Notes under the pieces: generated by a model | What the model saw: the letters and a program-made list of their open reading frames with translations, nothing else | What the model was told of the DNA's origin: nothing | Database searches by the model: none | Made by a program: the position numbers and the translations under genes | Assembly (NCBI GenBank): GCA_019114755.1 | Contig: DXEW01000030.1 | Span: 1 to 38,399 of the forward strand | DNA from: Candidatus Borkfalkia faecavium | GTDB taxonomy: Bacteria; Bacillota; Clostridia; Christensenellales; Borkfalkiaceae | Length of the DNA stretch: 38,399 nucleotides | Direction: 5' to 3' | In this document: piece after piece, positions 1-8,809 of the stretch | Layout of the letters: each line of letters opens with the position of its first letter | How positions within the stretch are numbered: the stretch's first letter is position 1

Positions 1-2
1 AG

Positions 3-2060
3 CGTTTTGATGAGCTTCTCGAGCAGTTCCATATTGCCCGCCCGAAGGGACTTACGGTCATGACCAAAGAAGAGGCGATCGCCGCGGCAGAGAAGCTCGG
101 CTATCCCGTTCTTCTTCGTCCTTCCTACGTCATTGGCGGTCAGAACATGACCATCGCCTTCACGGAAAACGACATTTCCCGCTACATGGACGTCATTCTT
201 GCCCAGCACATTGAAAATCCCGTGCTTTGCGATAAATACCTCATGGGCAGCGAGTTGGAAGTGGATGCTATTTCGGACGGTGTGGACGTGCTCATCCCCG
301 GCATCATGCAGCATATCGAGCGCGCGGGCGTGCACAGCGGCGACTCCATTGCCGTCTACCCGCCGTATAACCTCAGCGACATCATGCTGGAAAAGATCGT
401 CGACTGTTCGGTGCAGCTGGCGCTCTCCTTAAAGACAAAGGGGCTCATCAACATCCAGTACCTCGTGTACCGCAACGAATTGTACGTCATCGAGGTCAAC
501 CCGCGCGCCTCGCGCACCATCCCGTACATCTCCAAGGTCACGGGCGTGCCTATGGTCGAGCTCGCCACCAAGATCATGGTGGGGGCGAAACTGAAGAAGC
601 TCGGCTTCGGCACGGGGCTGTATAAAGAATCTCCTTACGTCGCCGTCAAGGTGCCCGTGTTCTCGTTTGAAAAGCTGAACGACGTCAACTCGCAGCTCGG
701 GCCGGAGATGAAGTCTACGGGCGAAGTGCTCGGCATCGGCAAGACCATCGAAGAGGCGCTGTTCAAGGGGCTCGTGTCGGCGGGCTTCAAGCTCTGCCAC
801 CCCGGCAAAGACCGCGAAGTGGGCGTGTACTTTACCGTCAACGACCAGGATAAGTTCGAGATCTTGGGGCTTGCCAAAAAGTTCAGCGACCTCGGCCTGA
901 ACATCTACGCCACCAAGGGGACGGCGGACACCATCCGCACCCTCGGTATCGAGGTCAATACCGTCGACCGCCTGTCGCAGAGCGACGAGATCCTGCGCCT
1001 GATGGACGAGGGCAAGATCGACTACATCGTCTACACGGGCAAGACGGACATGGCCTCCATCGACGACTATATCCGCATGTACCACCACGCCATCCTGCTC
1101 GGCATCACCACGCTGACCTCGCTGGATACCGCCAACGCCCTGGCGGACATCATCGCCAGCCGCTTCAACGAGAACAACACCGAGCTCGTCGATATCAACC
1201 GCCTCCGCAGCGAAAAGATGAAGCTCAAATTCATCAAGATGCAGAGCTGCGGCAACGACTATATCTTCTTCGACAACATGAACGGGGAGATTACCTGCCC
1301 CGAATCGCTGGCCATCAACTTTGTCGACAGGCATTACGGCATCGGCGGCGACGGCATCGTGCTCATCGAGCGCTCCGACGTCGCGGACGCGAAGATGCGC
1401 ATCTTCAACCAGGACGGCAGCGAGGGCGGCATGGCGGGCAACTCCATCCGCTGCGTGGCGAAGTACCTGTACGAAAACGGCTTCGTCCGCGACAAGCACC
1501 TGACCATCGAAACGCTCAGCGGCGTGCGCGACCTCACCCTGTACACTTCGGGCGGCAAAGTCGGCTCTGTCAGCGTCGATATGGGCAAGGCGATCCTTTC
1601 CGGCAAAGATATCCCTTCCACCTTGGAAGGGGATAGCGTCGTCGGCAGGAAGATCGAGGTGGGCGGCAAGGAATACACCGTCACCCTCGTCAACGTCGGC
1701 AACCCGCACTGCGTCGTCTTCTGCGATAAGGTAGACGCGGTCGACCTCGCGAACGTCGGCCCGCTGTTCGAATACGCGCCCTATTTCCCGCAGCGCATCA
1801 ACGTCGAGTTCGTGCGCGTAGTCAACGATACGACGCTGAAGATGCGCGTATGGGAGCGCGGCAACGGCGAAACGCTCGCCTGCGGCACGGGCGCCACGGC
1901 AAGCGTGGTGGCGGCGGTGCTCAACGGCTACTGCAAGGCGGGGGAAGACATCACCGTCAAACTGCGCGGCGGCGACCTCATCGTCCGCTACGATGAAGGC
2001 GGCGACGCCACCCTGACCGGCGCCGTGCGCAAGGTATACGAAGGCACGGTCGAGTTTTAA
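3..2060 (+). CDS. carB: Carbamoyl-phosphate synthase large subunit (C-terminal half) fused in frame to diaminopimelate epimerase
   Basis: The reading frame is already open at the window edge, so the N-terminal half of CarB lies outside. Residues visible first include RPKGLTVMTKEEA and LLRPSYVIGGQNM, the start of the second ATP-grasp (carbamoyl phosphate forming) domain; IEVNPRASRTIPYISKVTG is the ATP-grasp metal-binding segment. The MGS-like allosteric domain follows (VGVYFTVNDQDKF through SLDTANALADIIASRF, ending near base 1190). CarB makes carbamoyl phosphate from glutamine-derived ammonia, bicarbonate and ATP for pyrimidine and arginine synthesis. Normally CarB stops shortly after this domain; here there is no stop codon and the frame continues directly into a complete DapF at 1218. 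No out-of-frame remnant suggests a simple sequencing indel. The CarB identity is certain; whether the product stays one polypeptide is inference. Confidence 0.93.
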   Translation, partial: RFDELLEQFHIARPKGLTVMTKEEAIAAAEKLGYPVLLRPSYVIGGQNMTIAFTENDISRYMDVILAQHIENPVLCDKYLMGSELEVDAISDGVDVLIPGIMQHIERAGVHSGDSIAVYPPYNLSDIMLEKIVDCSVQLALSLKTKGLINIQYLVYRNELYVIEVNPRASRTIPYISKVTGVPMVELATKIMVGAKLKKLGFGTGLYKESPYVAVKVPVFSFEKLNDVNSQLGPEMKSTGEVLGIGKTIEEALFKGLVSAGFKLCHPGKDREVGVYFTVNDQDKFEILGLAKKFSDLGLNIYATKGTADTIRTLGIEVNTVDRLSQSDEILRLMDEGKIDYIVYTGKTDMASIDDYIRMYHHAILLGITTLTSLDTANALADIIASRFNENNTELVDINRLRSEKMKLKFIKMQSCGNDYIFFDNMNGEITCPESLAINFVDRHYGIGGDGIVLIERSDVADAKMRIFNQDGSEGGMAGNSIRCVAKYLYENGFVRDKHLTIETLSGVRDLTLYTSGGKVGSVSVDMGKAILSGKDIPSTLEGDSVVGRKIEVGGKEYTVTLVNVGNPHCVVFCDKVDAVDLANVGPLFEYAPYFPQRINVEFVRVVNDTTLKMRVWERGNGETLACGTGATASVVAAVLNGYCKAGEDITVKLRGGDLIVRYDEGGDATLTGAVRKVYEGTVEF
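1218..2060 (+). other. dapF: Diaminopimelate epimerase (DapF) domain of the CarB-DapF frame, possible internal start
   Basis: From ATG 1218 the frame encodes 280 residues, the normal full length of DapF, beginning MKLKFIKMQSCGNDYIFFD. DapF interconverts LL- and meso-diaminopimelate for lysine and peptidoglycan synthesis through a two-cysteine base mechanism. The second catalytic cysteine is present (ERGNGETLACGTG, Cys222). The first, Cys73 in the usual CGNGxR motif, is Ala here (GGMAGNSIRC; codon GCG at 1434-1436), although a Cys lies six residues later. No clear Shine-Dalgarno site precedes ATG 1218 (the upstream bases are CGCAGCGAAAAG), so independent initiation would be weak. The domain call is firm. 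Epimerase activity is uncertain because of the substitution. Confidence 0.9.
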
Positions 2061-2072
2061 GCGAGGTGCTCC

Positions 2073-2696
2073 ATGCAGGATATCTTTTATGAAGAGAGCG
2101 TGTCGCAGCACGACGAAGCTCCCGCGCGCCGCCGCTATATCCTCTTCACCGTGTTCGGCGTCCTGTGCGCCGCCATGGCGGCCTTCTCGCTGTTCACCAT
2201 CGCCATGACGCTGGTCATGCCGTCTCCTTCGGACGACGGCTGGACGGACGAAGCGGTGCGCAGCATGTGGCTGGGGATGATCCCCTGGGCGATCGCCCTG
2301 GCGGTGATGACGGCGGGCGCGGCGGTGATGCTCGTCAAGCGGCACAGCTTTTACGTCAGTTACGACTATACCTTCGTCTCGGGCGAGCTGCGCATCGGCA
2401 AGGTCTTTCACGGCCGTAAGCGCAAGCCGCTGTATGCCGTGGGGAGCGACCGCCTGATACTGATGGGGCGGTACGATTCGGCTACCTACCGCAAGAGCAA
2501 GGCCTCGCCCGACGTCAAAGAAGATATCCTCACGCCCAACCCGCAGCCGGGGGAGGGGAAAGAATTTTTCTACATCCTCGCCGTCACCAACGTCGGCAAG
2601 CGGCTTTTGGTGCTGGAATGCCGCATCGAGCTGCTCTCCAATATCCTGCGCTGGACGCGCAAAAATATCTTGGAATCGGAATTCAATCAGAAATGA
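2073..2696 (+). CDS. Hypothetical membrane protein with two transmembrane segments
   Basis: A 207-residue protein starting 12 bases after dapF, with GAGG upstream of the ATG. A charged N-terminus (about 22 residues) precedes a hydrophobic segment at roughly 22-49 and a second at roughly 69-88; the remaining 120 residues look soluble and contain basic patches (GRKRKP) and no recognizable catalytic motif. The topology suggests an inner-membrane protein with a cytoplasmic C-terminal domain, possibly PH-like (YVSYDYTFVSGELRIGK resembles beta strands), but I do not recognize the family. It overlaps the next gene by four bases (ATGA), so it is probably co-translated with the cysteine desulfurase. 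Function unknown. Confidence 0.75.
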   Translation: MQDIFYEESVSQHDEAPARRRYILFTVFGVLCAAMAAFSLFTIAMTLVMPSPSDDGWTDEAVRSMWLGMIPWAIALAVMTAGAAVMLVKRHSFYVSYDYTFVSGELRIGKVFHGRKRKPLYAVGSDRLILMGRYDSATYRKSKASPDVKEDILTPNPQPGEGKEFFYILAVTNVGKRLLVLECRIELLSNILRWTRKNILESEFNQK

Positions 2697-3814
2697 TCTA
2701 TTTAGACAATGCCGCGACCACCGCGCCCGATGCGGCTGCGGTGAGCGCGGCGCTCGCATTTTACGGCCAAAAATTTCATAATCCTTCCTCCCTGTACGGG
2801 GCAGGGTTCGAGGCGCACCGCGCCGTGCAGGATGCCCGCCGCTCTCTCCTCGCGCACATCGCCCCCGCAGGCGGCTTCGAGCTCGTGTTCACGGCGTCCG
2901 GCAGCGAGGCGGACAACCAGGCGATCTTCTCTTCTGTCCGCCGCGGCAATTTCGTCACCACCGCGGGCGAGCACGCCGCCGTGTATCAGTCGGCAAAAGA
3001 GCTGGAGCGCCGCGGCATCGAGGTGCGCTATGCCCGCCTGCATGCGGACGGCTCTGTCGACGGCGAAGATCTGCTGCGGCTGGTCGATGAACATACTTCC
3101 CTCGTCTCCGTCATCCACGTCAACAACGAGACGGGCGCCGTCAACGATATTGCCGCCCTTTCCGCCGCGGTCAAAAAGAAGAACGCCAAGGCGCTCTTCC
3201 ATAGCGACGGCGTGCAGGCGTTCGGCAAGATCCCGTTTTCGCTGCCGCAGAGCGTCGATCTGTACACGGTCAGCGCCCATAAGATCGGCGGCGTGCGGGG
3301 TGCTGCGGCGCTCATCCGCAAAAAAGGCGTGCCGCTGCATCCGCTCATCTTCGGCGGCGGGCAGGAAAACGGCCTGCGCAGCGGCACCGAAAACACCTTC
3401 GCCATCGTCCAGTTCGCGGCGGCGGCGGAAAAAAAGTTTTCTTCCCTCGGCCGCGATCTCGAACACGTCCGCGCCCTCAATAGCGCCGTGCGCACGGGGC
3501 TGGATACAGGCATCTTCACGATCTTATCGGCGGAAGACGCCTCGCCGTACATCGTCAGCGTGGCGGCGAAGGGGCTGCGGGGAGAAGTTCTCCTGCACAT
3601 GCTCGACGATGCGGGCGTACAGGTGGGTACGGGCTCTGCCTGTTCTTCCAAAAACAGATACAGCCGCGTCATGCTCGCCTGCGGGCTTGGCGAGGCGCTG
3701 GCAGACGGCGTGCTGCGCATCTCCTTCTGCGCCCAAAACACGGCAGAGGAAGCGGCCGAGGCGGTCGCCATTATCAACCGCTGCGCCGCGCAGCTGAAAG
3801 AGAGGACAAAGTGA
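2693..3814 (+). CDS. Cysteine desulfurase (NifS/IscS-like), likely sulfur donor to ThiI
   Basis: A 373-residue fold-type I PLP enzyme removing sulfur from cysteine as an enzyme-bound persulfide. The start MIYLDNAATTAPDAA is diagnostic and uses the ATG at 2693 that overlaps the preceding stop (ATGA). Further motifs: TASGSEADNQAI, HVNNETGAVND, SAHKIGG (PLP lysine), RSGTEN and the active-site loop GTGSACSSKNRYS carrying the persulfide cysteine. The next gene, two bases downstream, is thiI. This is the same arrangement as nifZ-thiI in Bacillus subtilis, where the desulfurase is dedicated to 4-thiouridine in tRNA. That partnership is inferred from adjacency; the enzyme class is clear. Confidence 0.93.
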   Translation: MIYLDNAATTAPDAAAVSAALAFYGQKFHNPSSLYGAGFEAHRAVQDARRSLLAHIAPAGGFELVFTASGSEADNQAIFSSVRRGNFVTTAGEHAAVYQSAKELERRGIEVRYARLHADGSVDGEDLLRLVDEHTSLVSVIHVNNETGAVNDIAALSAAVKKKNAKALFHSDGVQAFGKIPFSLPQSVDLYTVSAHKIGGVRGAAALIRKKGVPLHPLIFGGGQENGLRSGTENTFAIVQFAAAAEKKFSSLGRDLEHVRALNSAVRTGLDTGIFTILSAEDASPYIVSVAAKGLRGEVLLHMLDDAGVQVGTGSACSSKNRYSRVMLACGLGEALADGVLRISFCAQNTAEEAAEAVAIINRCAAQLKERTK

Positions 3815-3815
3815 T

Positions 3816-4976
3816 ATGGAAAAGGTCATCATCATCCGCTATTGCGAGATACATCTGAAAGGCAAAAACCGCGGCTACTTTGAAAAGGTGTTCATGAACA
3901 ACCTCGAAAAGTCCCTCTCCGGCATCCGCCACGAGATCAGGAAGCCGAGCGGCCGCTATGTGGTGGAAAATTTCGACGAGGCGCGTACGGACGAGATCGT
4001 TGCCCGCCTGCAAAAGGTGTTCGGCACCCACACGCTCAGCATCGCCTATAAGGTACCCGCGACGATGGACGACATCTTTGCGGCCGTCCTTGCGGTCGCG
4101 CCCGAGGCGGGGAGCTTTAAGGTGCAGGCAAACCGCGCCGACAAGCACTTCCCCCTCAATTCCATGCAGATCAACGCCGAAGTGGGCGGAAGGCTGCTGG
4201 AAGCGCGCCCCGCTTTGCGCGTAGACGTGCACGCCCCGCAGCACCTCATCGGCATCGACGTGCGCGAAAACGGCGACGCGCTGGTGTTCTGCGGCTGGAT
4301 CAAGGCGGCGGGCGGCATGCCCGTCGGCACATCGGGCAAGGGGATGCTGCTGCTCTCCGGCGGCATCGACAGCCCCGTGGCCGGCCACATGATCGCCAAG
4401 CGCGGCATGACCATCGAGGCGCTGCACTTCCACAGCTATCCATACACCAACCGCCAGGCGCGCGAAAAGGTAGAGGAGCTGGCGCACATCCTCGCGGGCT
4501 ACACGGGCGGGCTGGATCTGCATGTGGTCAGCGTCACCCACATCCAGGAGGCGATCCACAAATACTGCCCCGCCGAGATGATGATCACGCTGCTGCGCCG
4601 CTTCATGATGCGCATCGCCGAGCGGCTGTGCCGCCAGACGGGCGCGCAGTGCATCGTTACGGGCGAAAGCCTGGGGCAGGTGGCGAGCCAGACCATCGAG
4701 GGGATGACCTCTTCTGGGAGCGTCGTGCATGAACTCCCCATCCTGCGCCCGCTCGTCGGCTTCGATAAGACGGAGATCGTGGAGCGCGCGCGTGAGATCG
4801 GTACCTTTGAAACGTCCATCCTCCCGTATGAAGACTGCTGCACGGTGTTCCTTCCAAAACACCCGCTCATCCGCCCCGACCTTGCCAAGGTCGCCGAGCA
4901 GGAAAAAAAATTAGACGTCGAGGCGCTCGTCGCCGAGGCGTTCGCCTCTGCCGAACTGGTCGAGATCCATCGCTGA
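3816..4976 (+). CDS. thiI: tRNA 4-thiouridine sulfurtransferase ThiI
   Basis: A 386-residue ThiI that adenylates U8 of tRNA and inserts sulfur to give s4U. An N-terminal ferredoxin-like region (RYCEIHLKGKNRGYFEK) and THUMP domain (to about residue 165) precede the PP-loop ATP-pyrophosphatase domain with LLLSGGIDSPVAGHM near residues 178-192. ESLGQVASQT is a further conserved segment. There is no C-terminal rhodanese domain, so this is the short form that depends on a cysteine desulfurase partner, consistent with the gene directly upstream. Cysteines in YEDCCTVFLPKHP probably take part in sulfur transfer. The ATG lies two bases after the upstream stop, and a strong terminator follows directly. 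Confidence 0.95.
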   Translation: MEKVIIIRYCEIHLKGKNRGYFEKVFMNNLEKSLSGIRHEIRKPSGRYVVENFDEARTDEIVARLQKVFGTHTLSIAYKVPATMDDIFAAVLAVAPEAGSFKVQANRADKHFPLNSMQINAEVGGRLLEARPALRVDVHAPQHLIGIDVRENGDALVFCGWIKAAGGMPVGTSGKGMLLLSGGIDSPVAGHMIAKRGMTIEALHFHSYPYTNRQAREKVEELAHILAGYTGGLDLHVVSVTHIQEAIHKYCPAEMMITLLRRFMMRIAERLCRQTGAQCIVTGESLGQVASQTIEGMTSSGSVVHELPILRPLVGFDKTEIVERAREIGTFETSILPYEDCCTVFLPKHPLIRPDLAKVAEQEKKLDVEALVAEAFASAELVEIHR

Positions 4977-4980
4977 ATAG

Positions 4981-5034
4981 GGCCGCGCTGCCTGCAAAGC
5001 TGTTGCTGCTTTGCTGCCGTGCGGCCTTTTTTTT
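4981..5034 (+). terminator. Rho-independent terminator after thiI
   Basis: A long stem starts with GGCCGC (4981) and closes with GCGGCC (5021-5026); the inner arms pair GCAAAGC with GCTTTGC. Eight Ts follow at 5027-5034. It ends the carB-dapF to thiI operon just before the convergent PBP gene. Confidence 0.9.
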
Positions 5035-5039
5035 GGAGT

Positions 5040-7298
5040 TCAGCGTTTCCACCAGGCGGGCGGCAGGGGCATCGGCCTTTCTCCGTCCGGGCGGGGCGGA
5101 GGTTTGGGAGGCTCGCCTTCCTGTCCGCGCAGAAATACGGAGGGCAATACCGTCTCTTCGCCGTACACGCGCTCCCCGTCGTCGGCGATAAAATAGGGGG
5201 TCACCGTGTAGATATATTTGCCGCACGCGGGCAGGGTATCGGTAAAGCGTTTTTCTACTTTTCCGTCATAGAGGGTCTCTTTTTTGCGTATATCTTTCCT
5301 TTTTACGATATATGCATAGTACTCTGTGTAACATAGATCGATGATAACGCTCCCGTCCTTGCACCGCAGCGACGCCTTTTCCTGCGGGGCGGAAAAGAGG
5401 GTGCCGCGCTCTTTCGGCGCGCAGCAGGCGCGGAACAGCTCCTTTTGCACATAGCGCGCCGGCTGGCGCGGGGCGGCCAGCACTACGCGGTGCTCGCGCT
5501 CGTAGGCGGCCTTGTCGATGGCGCGGCACACGACCTTCCCGCTGACGGGGAAGGGGCGCGGGGCGCGGCGCTCGTACAGCTTTTTGTACAGCAGCATGGC
5601 GTAGTGGCAAGGGAGTCCTCCGCCCGTAATGTCCGTACGGGCATTGTCGGCGTTGCCCATCCACACGACGGCGGTATGGCTCCCCGTGCACGCCGCCGTC
5701 CAGGCGTCGGTATTGCCCGCCTCCGTGCCGCAGGTGCCCGTCTTGGCGGCGACGGCAAAGGGCAGGACGGCGAGCTTTTTTGCCGTCCCGCACCGCACGG
5801 CGCTTTGCAGCATGCCGCACACGAGCTCTGCGGTATCGTCGGAAAAGGCGCGCGTGCGCGCGTCCTGCCGCCTGTACAGCAGTTCCCCGTTTGGGCCTTC
5901 GATCTTGTCGATAAAGCGCAGGGGCGCGTAGACGCCCCCGCCCGCGAGGGCGGCATAGGCGCCCGCCAGCTCGCGCGGGGTATACCCGTTGCTGAGGCCG
6001 CCGAGCGCTAAGGCCAGGGTGTGGTCGTTTTCCTCGGCGGGCAGCCCCAGCCGACGCAGATAGCGGATGCCCGTCTCCACGCCCAGCCTCTCGAGGATGC
6101 GCACGGCGGGCACGTTGCGGCTTTCGGCCAGCGCCTCTCTCGCGGAGATATAGCCGCGGTATTCGTCTTTATAGTTGGAAGGGCAGTATCCGTTGAAATC
6201 TGCCTTTTCGTCCAACACGGGCGTGCAGGGGGAGATGAGCTTCTCTTCGATGGCGGGCGCGTACACGGCCAGCGGCTTGATGAGCGAGCCCGGCTGCCTG
6301 CGCAGCTCCCCCGCCGTCGAGTGCCAGGCGATGACGCCGCGCGTCTTGTTGTCGGCAAGCAGCATCGCCTTGCCCGAGCGGTCGGCGTCCGTCCGCAGCC
6401 CTTCGATATACGCCTGCATATCGGCGTCCAAATAGGTATAGATCTTGCATCCGCCGCGGAAGCGGTAGGGGGTGAAGAAGGGCAGGCTTTCCAGCTCTTC
6501 ATACACGCCGCGCAGGTACGAGCGCGCCGCCGCCCCGCCCTGTTCTCGGGCGGGCAGCACCTCTCGGAGCGCCTTTGCGTATTCCTCTTCTTTTAGCCAT
6601 CCCAGTTCCCGCATCCGCCGCAGCACGCCGTCGCGCGCCCGGCGGCACTTTTCGGGGGCGATGAAGGGGGAATAATTGTTGGGCGAGCGGATGACGGCCG
6701 CCAGCGTCGCCCCTTCGGCGGGGCTGAGCCGATCCGCGCTTTTCCCGAAGTAGTATTCCGCCGCCCCCGCGATGCCGTAACAGGCGTGCCCGAAGTAGAT
6801 GGTGTTCAGGTACATCTCCAGGATCTCGTCTTTTGTATAGCGCTTTTCCAGCAGGCGGGTGAGCTTGATCTCTTTGAGCTTTCGCCGCAGCGTCTTTTCG
6901 CCCGTCAGGTGGGTGTTTTTGACCAGCTGCTGGCTGATGGTGGAAGCGCCCTGCACGAACGCCCGCGCGCGCAGGTTTTTATACGCCGCCCGCGCCATGC
7001 CCGCATAGTCCAGCCCGTGGTGGCTGTAAAATTTTTTGTCTTCCGCGGCCAGGAAAGCGCGCCGCACGCACAGGGGGATATGGCAAAGGCGCACGCTGCG
7101 CGCCGCGCTCTTGAGCGAAATATCCGCGATCTCCTCTCTGTTCCCGTCCAGGACGCACGCCGCCTGCGAGGGCTGCTGCAGCAGGGCGGGCTGCAGCTTT
7201 GCGTCCGCCGTGACCTGCAGCCAGTACGCGCCCGCCGTCAGTACCGCCGTGAGCAGCAGACAGCCGCCGACGGCGGCGATGGTTTTGAAAATTTTCAT
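5040..7298 (-). CDS. Class A penicillin-binding protein (PBP1A family), transglycosylase/transpeptidase
   Basis: A bifunctional peptidoglycan synthase of 752 residues from ATG 7298, chosen over the GTG three codons upstream because AAGGTG sits six bases before this ATG. One N-terminal membrane anchor (about residues 4-28) is followed by the GT51 glycosyltransferase with EDKKFYSHHG (86-95, catalytic Glu) and QGASTISQQLVKN. The transpeptidase domain has SLIK (Ser338, acyl-enzyme), SRN (393-395) and KTGT (519 onward). The last 100 residues form a fibronectin-like, proline-rich tail. It acts outside the membrane in cell-wall elongation or septation. It stands alone on the minus strand and converges with thiI. 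The tail includes one copy of the GCATAGTACT motif (5314-5323). Confidence 0.95.
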   Translation of the reverse strand: MKIFKTIAAVGGCLLLTAVLTAGAYWLQVTADAKLQPALLQQPSQAACVLDGNREEIADISLKSAARSVRLCHIPLCVRRAFLAAEDKKFYSHHGLDYAGMARAAYKNLRARAFVQGASTISQQLVKNTHLTGEKTLRRKLKEIKLTRLLEKRYTKDEILEMYLNTIYFGHACYGIAGAAEYYFGKSADRLSPAEGATLAAVIRSPNNYSPFIAPEKCRRARDGVLRRMRELGWLKEEEYAKALREVLPAREQGGAAARSYLRGVYEELESLPFFTPYRFRGGCKIYTYLDADMQAYIEGLRTDADRSGKAMLLADNKTRGVIAWHSTAGELRRQPGSLIKPLAVYAPAIEEKLISPCTPVLDEKADFNGYCPSNYKDEYRGYISAREALAESRNVPAVRILERLGVETGIRYLRRLGLPAEENDHTLALALGGLSNGYTPRELAGAYAALAGGGVYAPLRFIDKIEGPNGELLYRRQDARTRAFSDDTAELVCGMLQSAVRCGTAKKLAVLPFAVAAKTGTCGTEAGNTDAWTAACTGSHTAVVWMGNADNARTDITGGGLPCHYAMLLYKKLYERRAPRPFPVSGKVVCRAIDKAAYEREHRVVLAAPRQPARYVQKELFRACCAPKERGTLFSAPQEKASLRCKDGSVIIDLCYTEYYAYIVKRKDIRKKETLYDGKVEKRFTDTLPACGKYIYTVTPYFIADDGERVYGEETVLPSVFLRGQEGEPPKPPPRPDGERPMPLPPAWWKR

Positions 7299-7371
7299 GC
7301 CGTACACCTTATTTTTTTACAGTATCTGAATTTTGGCGGGAATTATTTCAGCCGCGGCAAACTTGAAAGGC

Positions 7372-7400
7372 TTGAAAAAATTCCGAAAAGATTGTATAAT
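7372..7400 (+). promoter_or_regulatory. Sigma-A promoter of the miaB-mutS-mutL-miaA operon
   Basis: TTGAAA (7372-7377), 17-base spacer, TATAAT (7395-7400). The start point near 7407 would give a leader of about 70 nt before miaB, which has GGAAAG as ribosome binding site. Confidence 0.85.
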
Positions 7401-7476
7401 ATTTGTTATCGGTGCAGGTGTGCCGTTTTCTCTGTACAAGGCAGAGCCTGCAAGTTGTAAAATACGGAAAGACAAT

Positions 7477-8808
7477 ATGGAAAAAAAGTACTACATCGTC
7501 ACGTACGGATGCCAGATGAACGTGCATGAATCGGAAAAACTGGCGGGGATCTTGCGTTCCCGCGGCTATACCGAGGCCGCCTGCGAAGAGGGGGCCGACA
7601 TCGTCGTGTTCAACACCTGCTGCATCCGTGAAAACGCCGAAAACCACGCCTACGGCAACATCGGCGCCCTCAAAAAGCGCAAAAAGGCAGATCGCGGCTT
7701 TTTGATCGCCGTGGGCGGCTGCATGACGCAGCAGCCGGGCGCGGCGGAAAAGCTGCGCAAAAAATTTCCCTTCGTCGATATCGTCTTCGGCACCCACAAT
7801 TTAGAGGAATTCGGCGCCCTGCTCGACCAAAAGGCGGGGCAGAAAAAGGCGGTCGTCAGCATCCCCGAAAAAGAAGGCCCTGTGCGCGAAGAAGACATCT
7901 CCTACCGCACCAGCTATCCCAACGCCTGGGTGAATATCATGTACGGGTGCAATAATTTCTGCTCCTACTGCATCGTGCCGTATGTGCGCGGCAGAGAGCG
8001 CTCGCGCGCGCCCGAGGCGGTGGTCTCCGAGGCGTGGAAGCTGCTGGATGAAGGCTATAAAGAGATCACGCTGCTGGGCCAGAACGTCAATTCGTATGGG
8101 AACGATGCAGGGGGGCAGTGTTCCTTTCCGCAGCTGCTGCACAAGATCTGTGAAAAGGAAGGCAAATACCGCCTGCGCTTTATGACCAGCAACCCCAAAG
8201 ACTTCGGCGAAGAGCTGGTAGAGGCGATCGCCGCTCACGAGCAGGTGTGCAAGCTCATCCACCTCCCCGTGCAGGCGGGTTCCGACCGTATCCTGCGGCT
8301 GATGAACCGCAAATACACGGCGGAAGAGTACCTGAAAAAGGTGGAGATGCTGCGGCGGGCCGTGCCCGGCTGTCAGCTTTCCACCGACATCATGGTGGGC
8401 TTCCCCACCGAGACGGAAGAGGACTTTCAGGCTACGCTCGATTTGGTGAAGGCGGCAGATTTTTCGGCGGCGTTCACCTTCGTCTATTCCCGCCGCAGCG
8501 GCACGGCGGCGGCAGCCATGGAGGGGCAGATCCCCGAAGAGGTGCAAAAAGAGCGCATCATGCGCCTTGTCGAGCTGGTCAACGCCCAAACGCGGGAAAA
8601 ATCGCTTTCCTATCGCGGCAAAACAGTCGAGATCCTCTGCGAAGACTACGACGAAAAGAAAAATTTGTACCTCGGCCGCGACGAATACGGCAGGATGGGG
8701 TATTTCGCTTCAGGGCGCAGCCGCATCGGCGAATTTGTCAAGATCAAGGTCTCGGAAACCTCCGGCGTATCGCTGGCGGGCGAGCTTATCACGGAAGAAG
8801 GGGAATAA
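7477..8808 (+). CDS. miaB: tRNA-2-methylthio-N6-dimethylallyladenosine synthase MiaB
   Basis: A radical-SAM methylthiotransferase (443 residues) that converts i6A37 to ms2i6A37 in tRNAs reading UNN codons. Start ATG 7477 gives MEKKYYIVTYGCQMN; longer upstream in-frame sequence is promoter and leader. The UPF0004 domain holds the auxiliary cluster cysteines (YGCQMN, NTCCIREN, GGCMTQ). The radical-SAM cluster motif is YGCNNFCSYCIVPYVRGRE. A TRAM domain closes the protein (about residues 375-440). The operon also encodes MiaA, which makes the i6A substrate, so both steps of A37 hypermodification are co-transcribed with mismatch repair genes, a common Clostridia arrangement. Confidence 0.96.
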   Translation: MEKKYYIVTYGCQMNVHESEKLAGILRSRGYTEAACEEGADIVVFNTCCIRENAENHAYGNIGALKKRKKADRGFLIAVGGCMTQQPGAAEKLRKKFPFVDIVFGTHNLEEFGALLDQKAGQKKAVVSIPEKEGPVREEDISYRTSYPNAWVNIMYGCNNFCSYCIVPYVRGRERSRAPEAVVSEAWKLLDEGYKEITLLGQNVNSYGNDAGGQCSFPQLLHKICEKEGKYRLRFMTSNPKDFGEELVEAIAAHEQVCKLIHLPVQAGSDRILRLMNRKYTAEEYLKKVEMLRRAVPGCQLSTDIMVGFPTETEEDFQATLDLVKAADFSAAFTFVYSRRSGTAAAAMEGQIPEEVQKERIMRLVELVNAQTREKSLSYRGKTVEILCEDYDEKKNLYLGRDEYGRMGYFASGRSRIGEFVKIKVSETSGVSLAGELITEEGE

Positions 8809-8809
8809 A

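Noticed and set aside
429-2759. Very long minus-strand open frame opposite carB-dapF
   Set aside because: Shadow of the GC-rich coding strand; the protein is Asp/Val/Ala/His-rich without any domain, and the plus strand encodes known enzymes.
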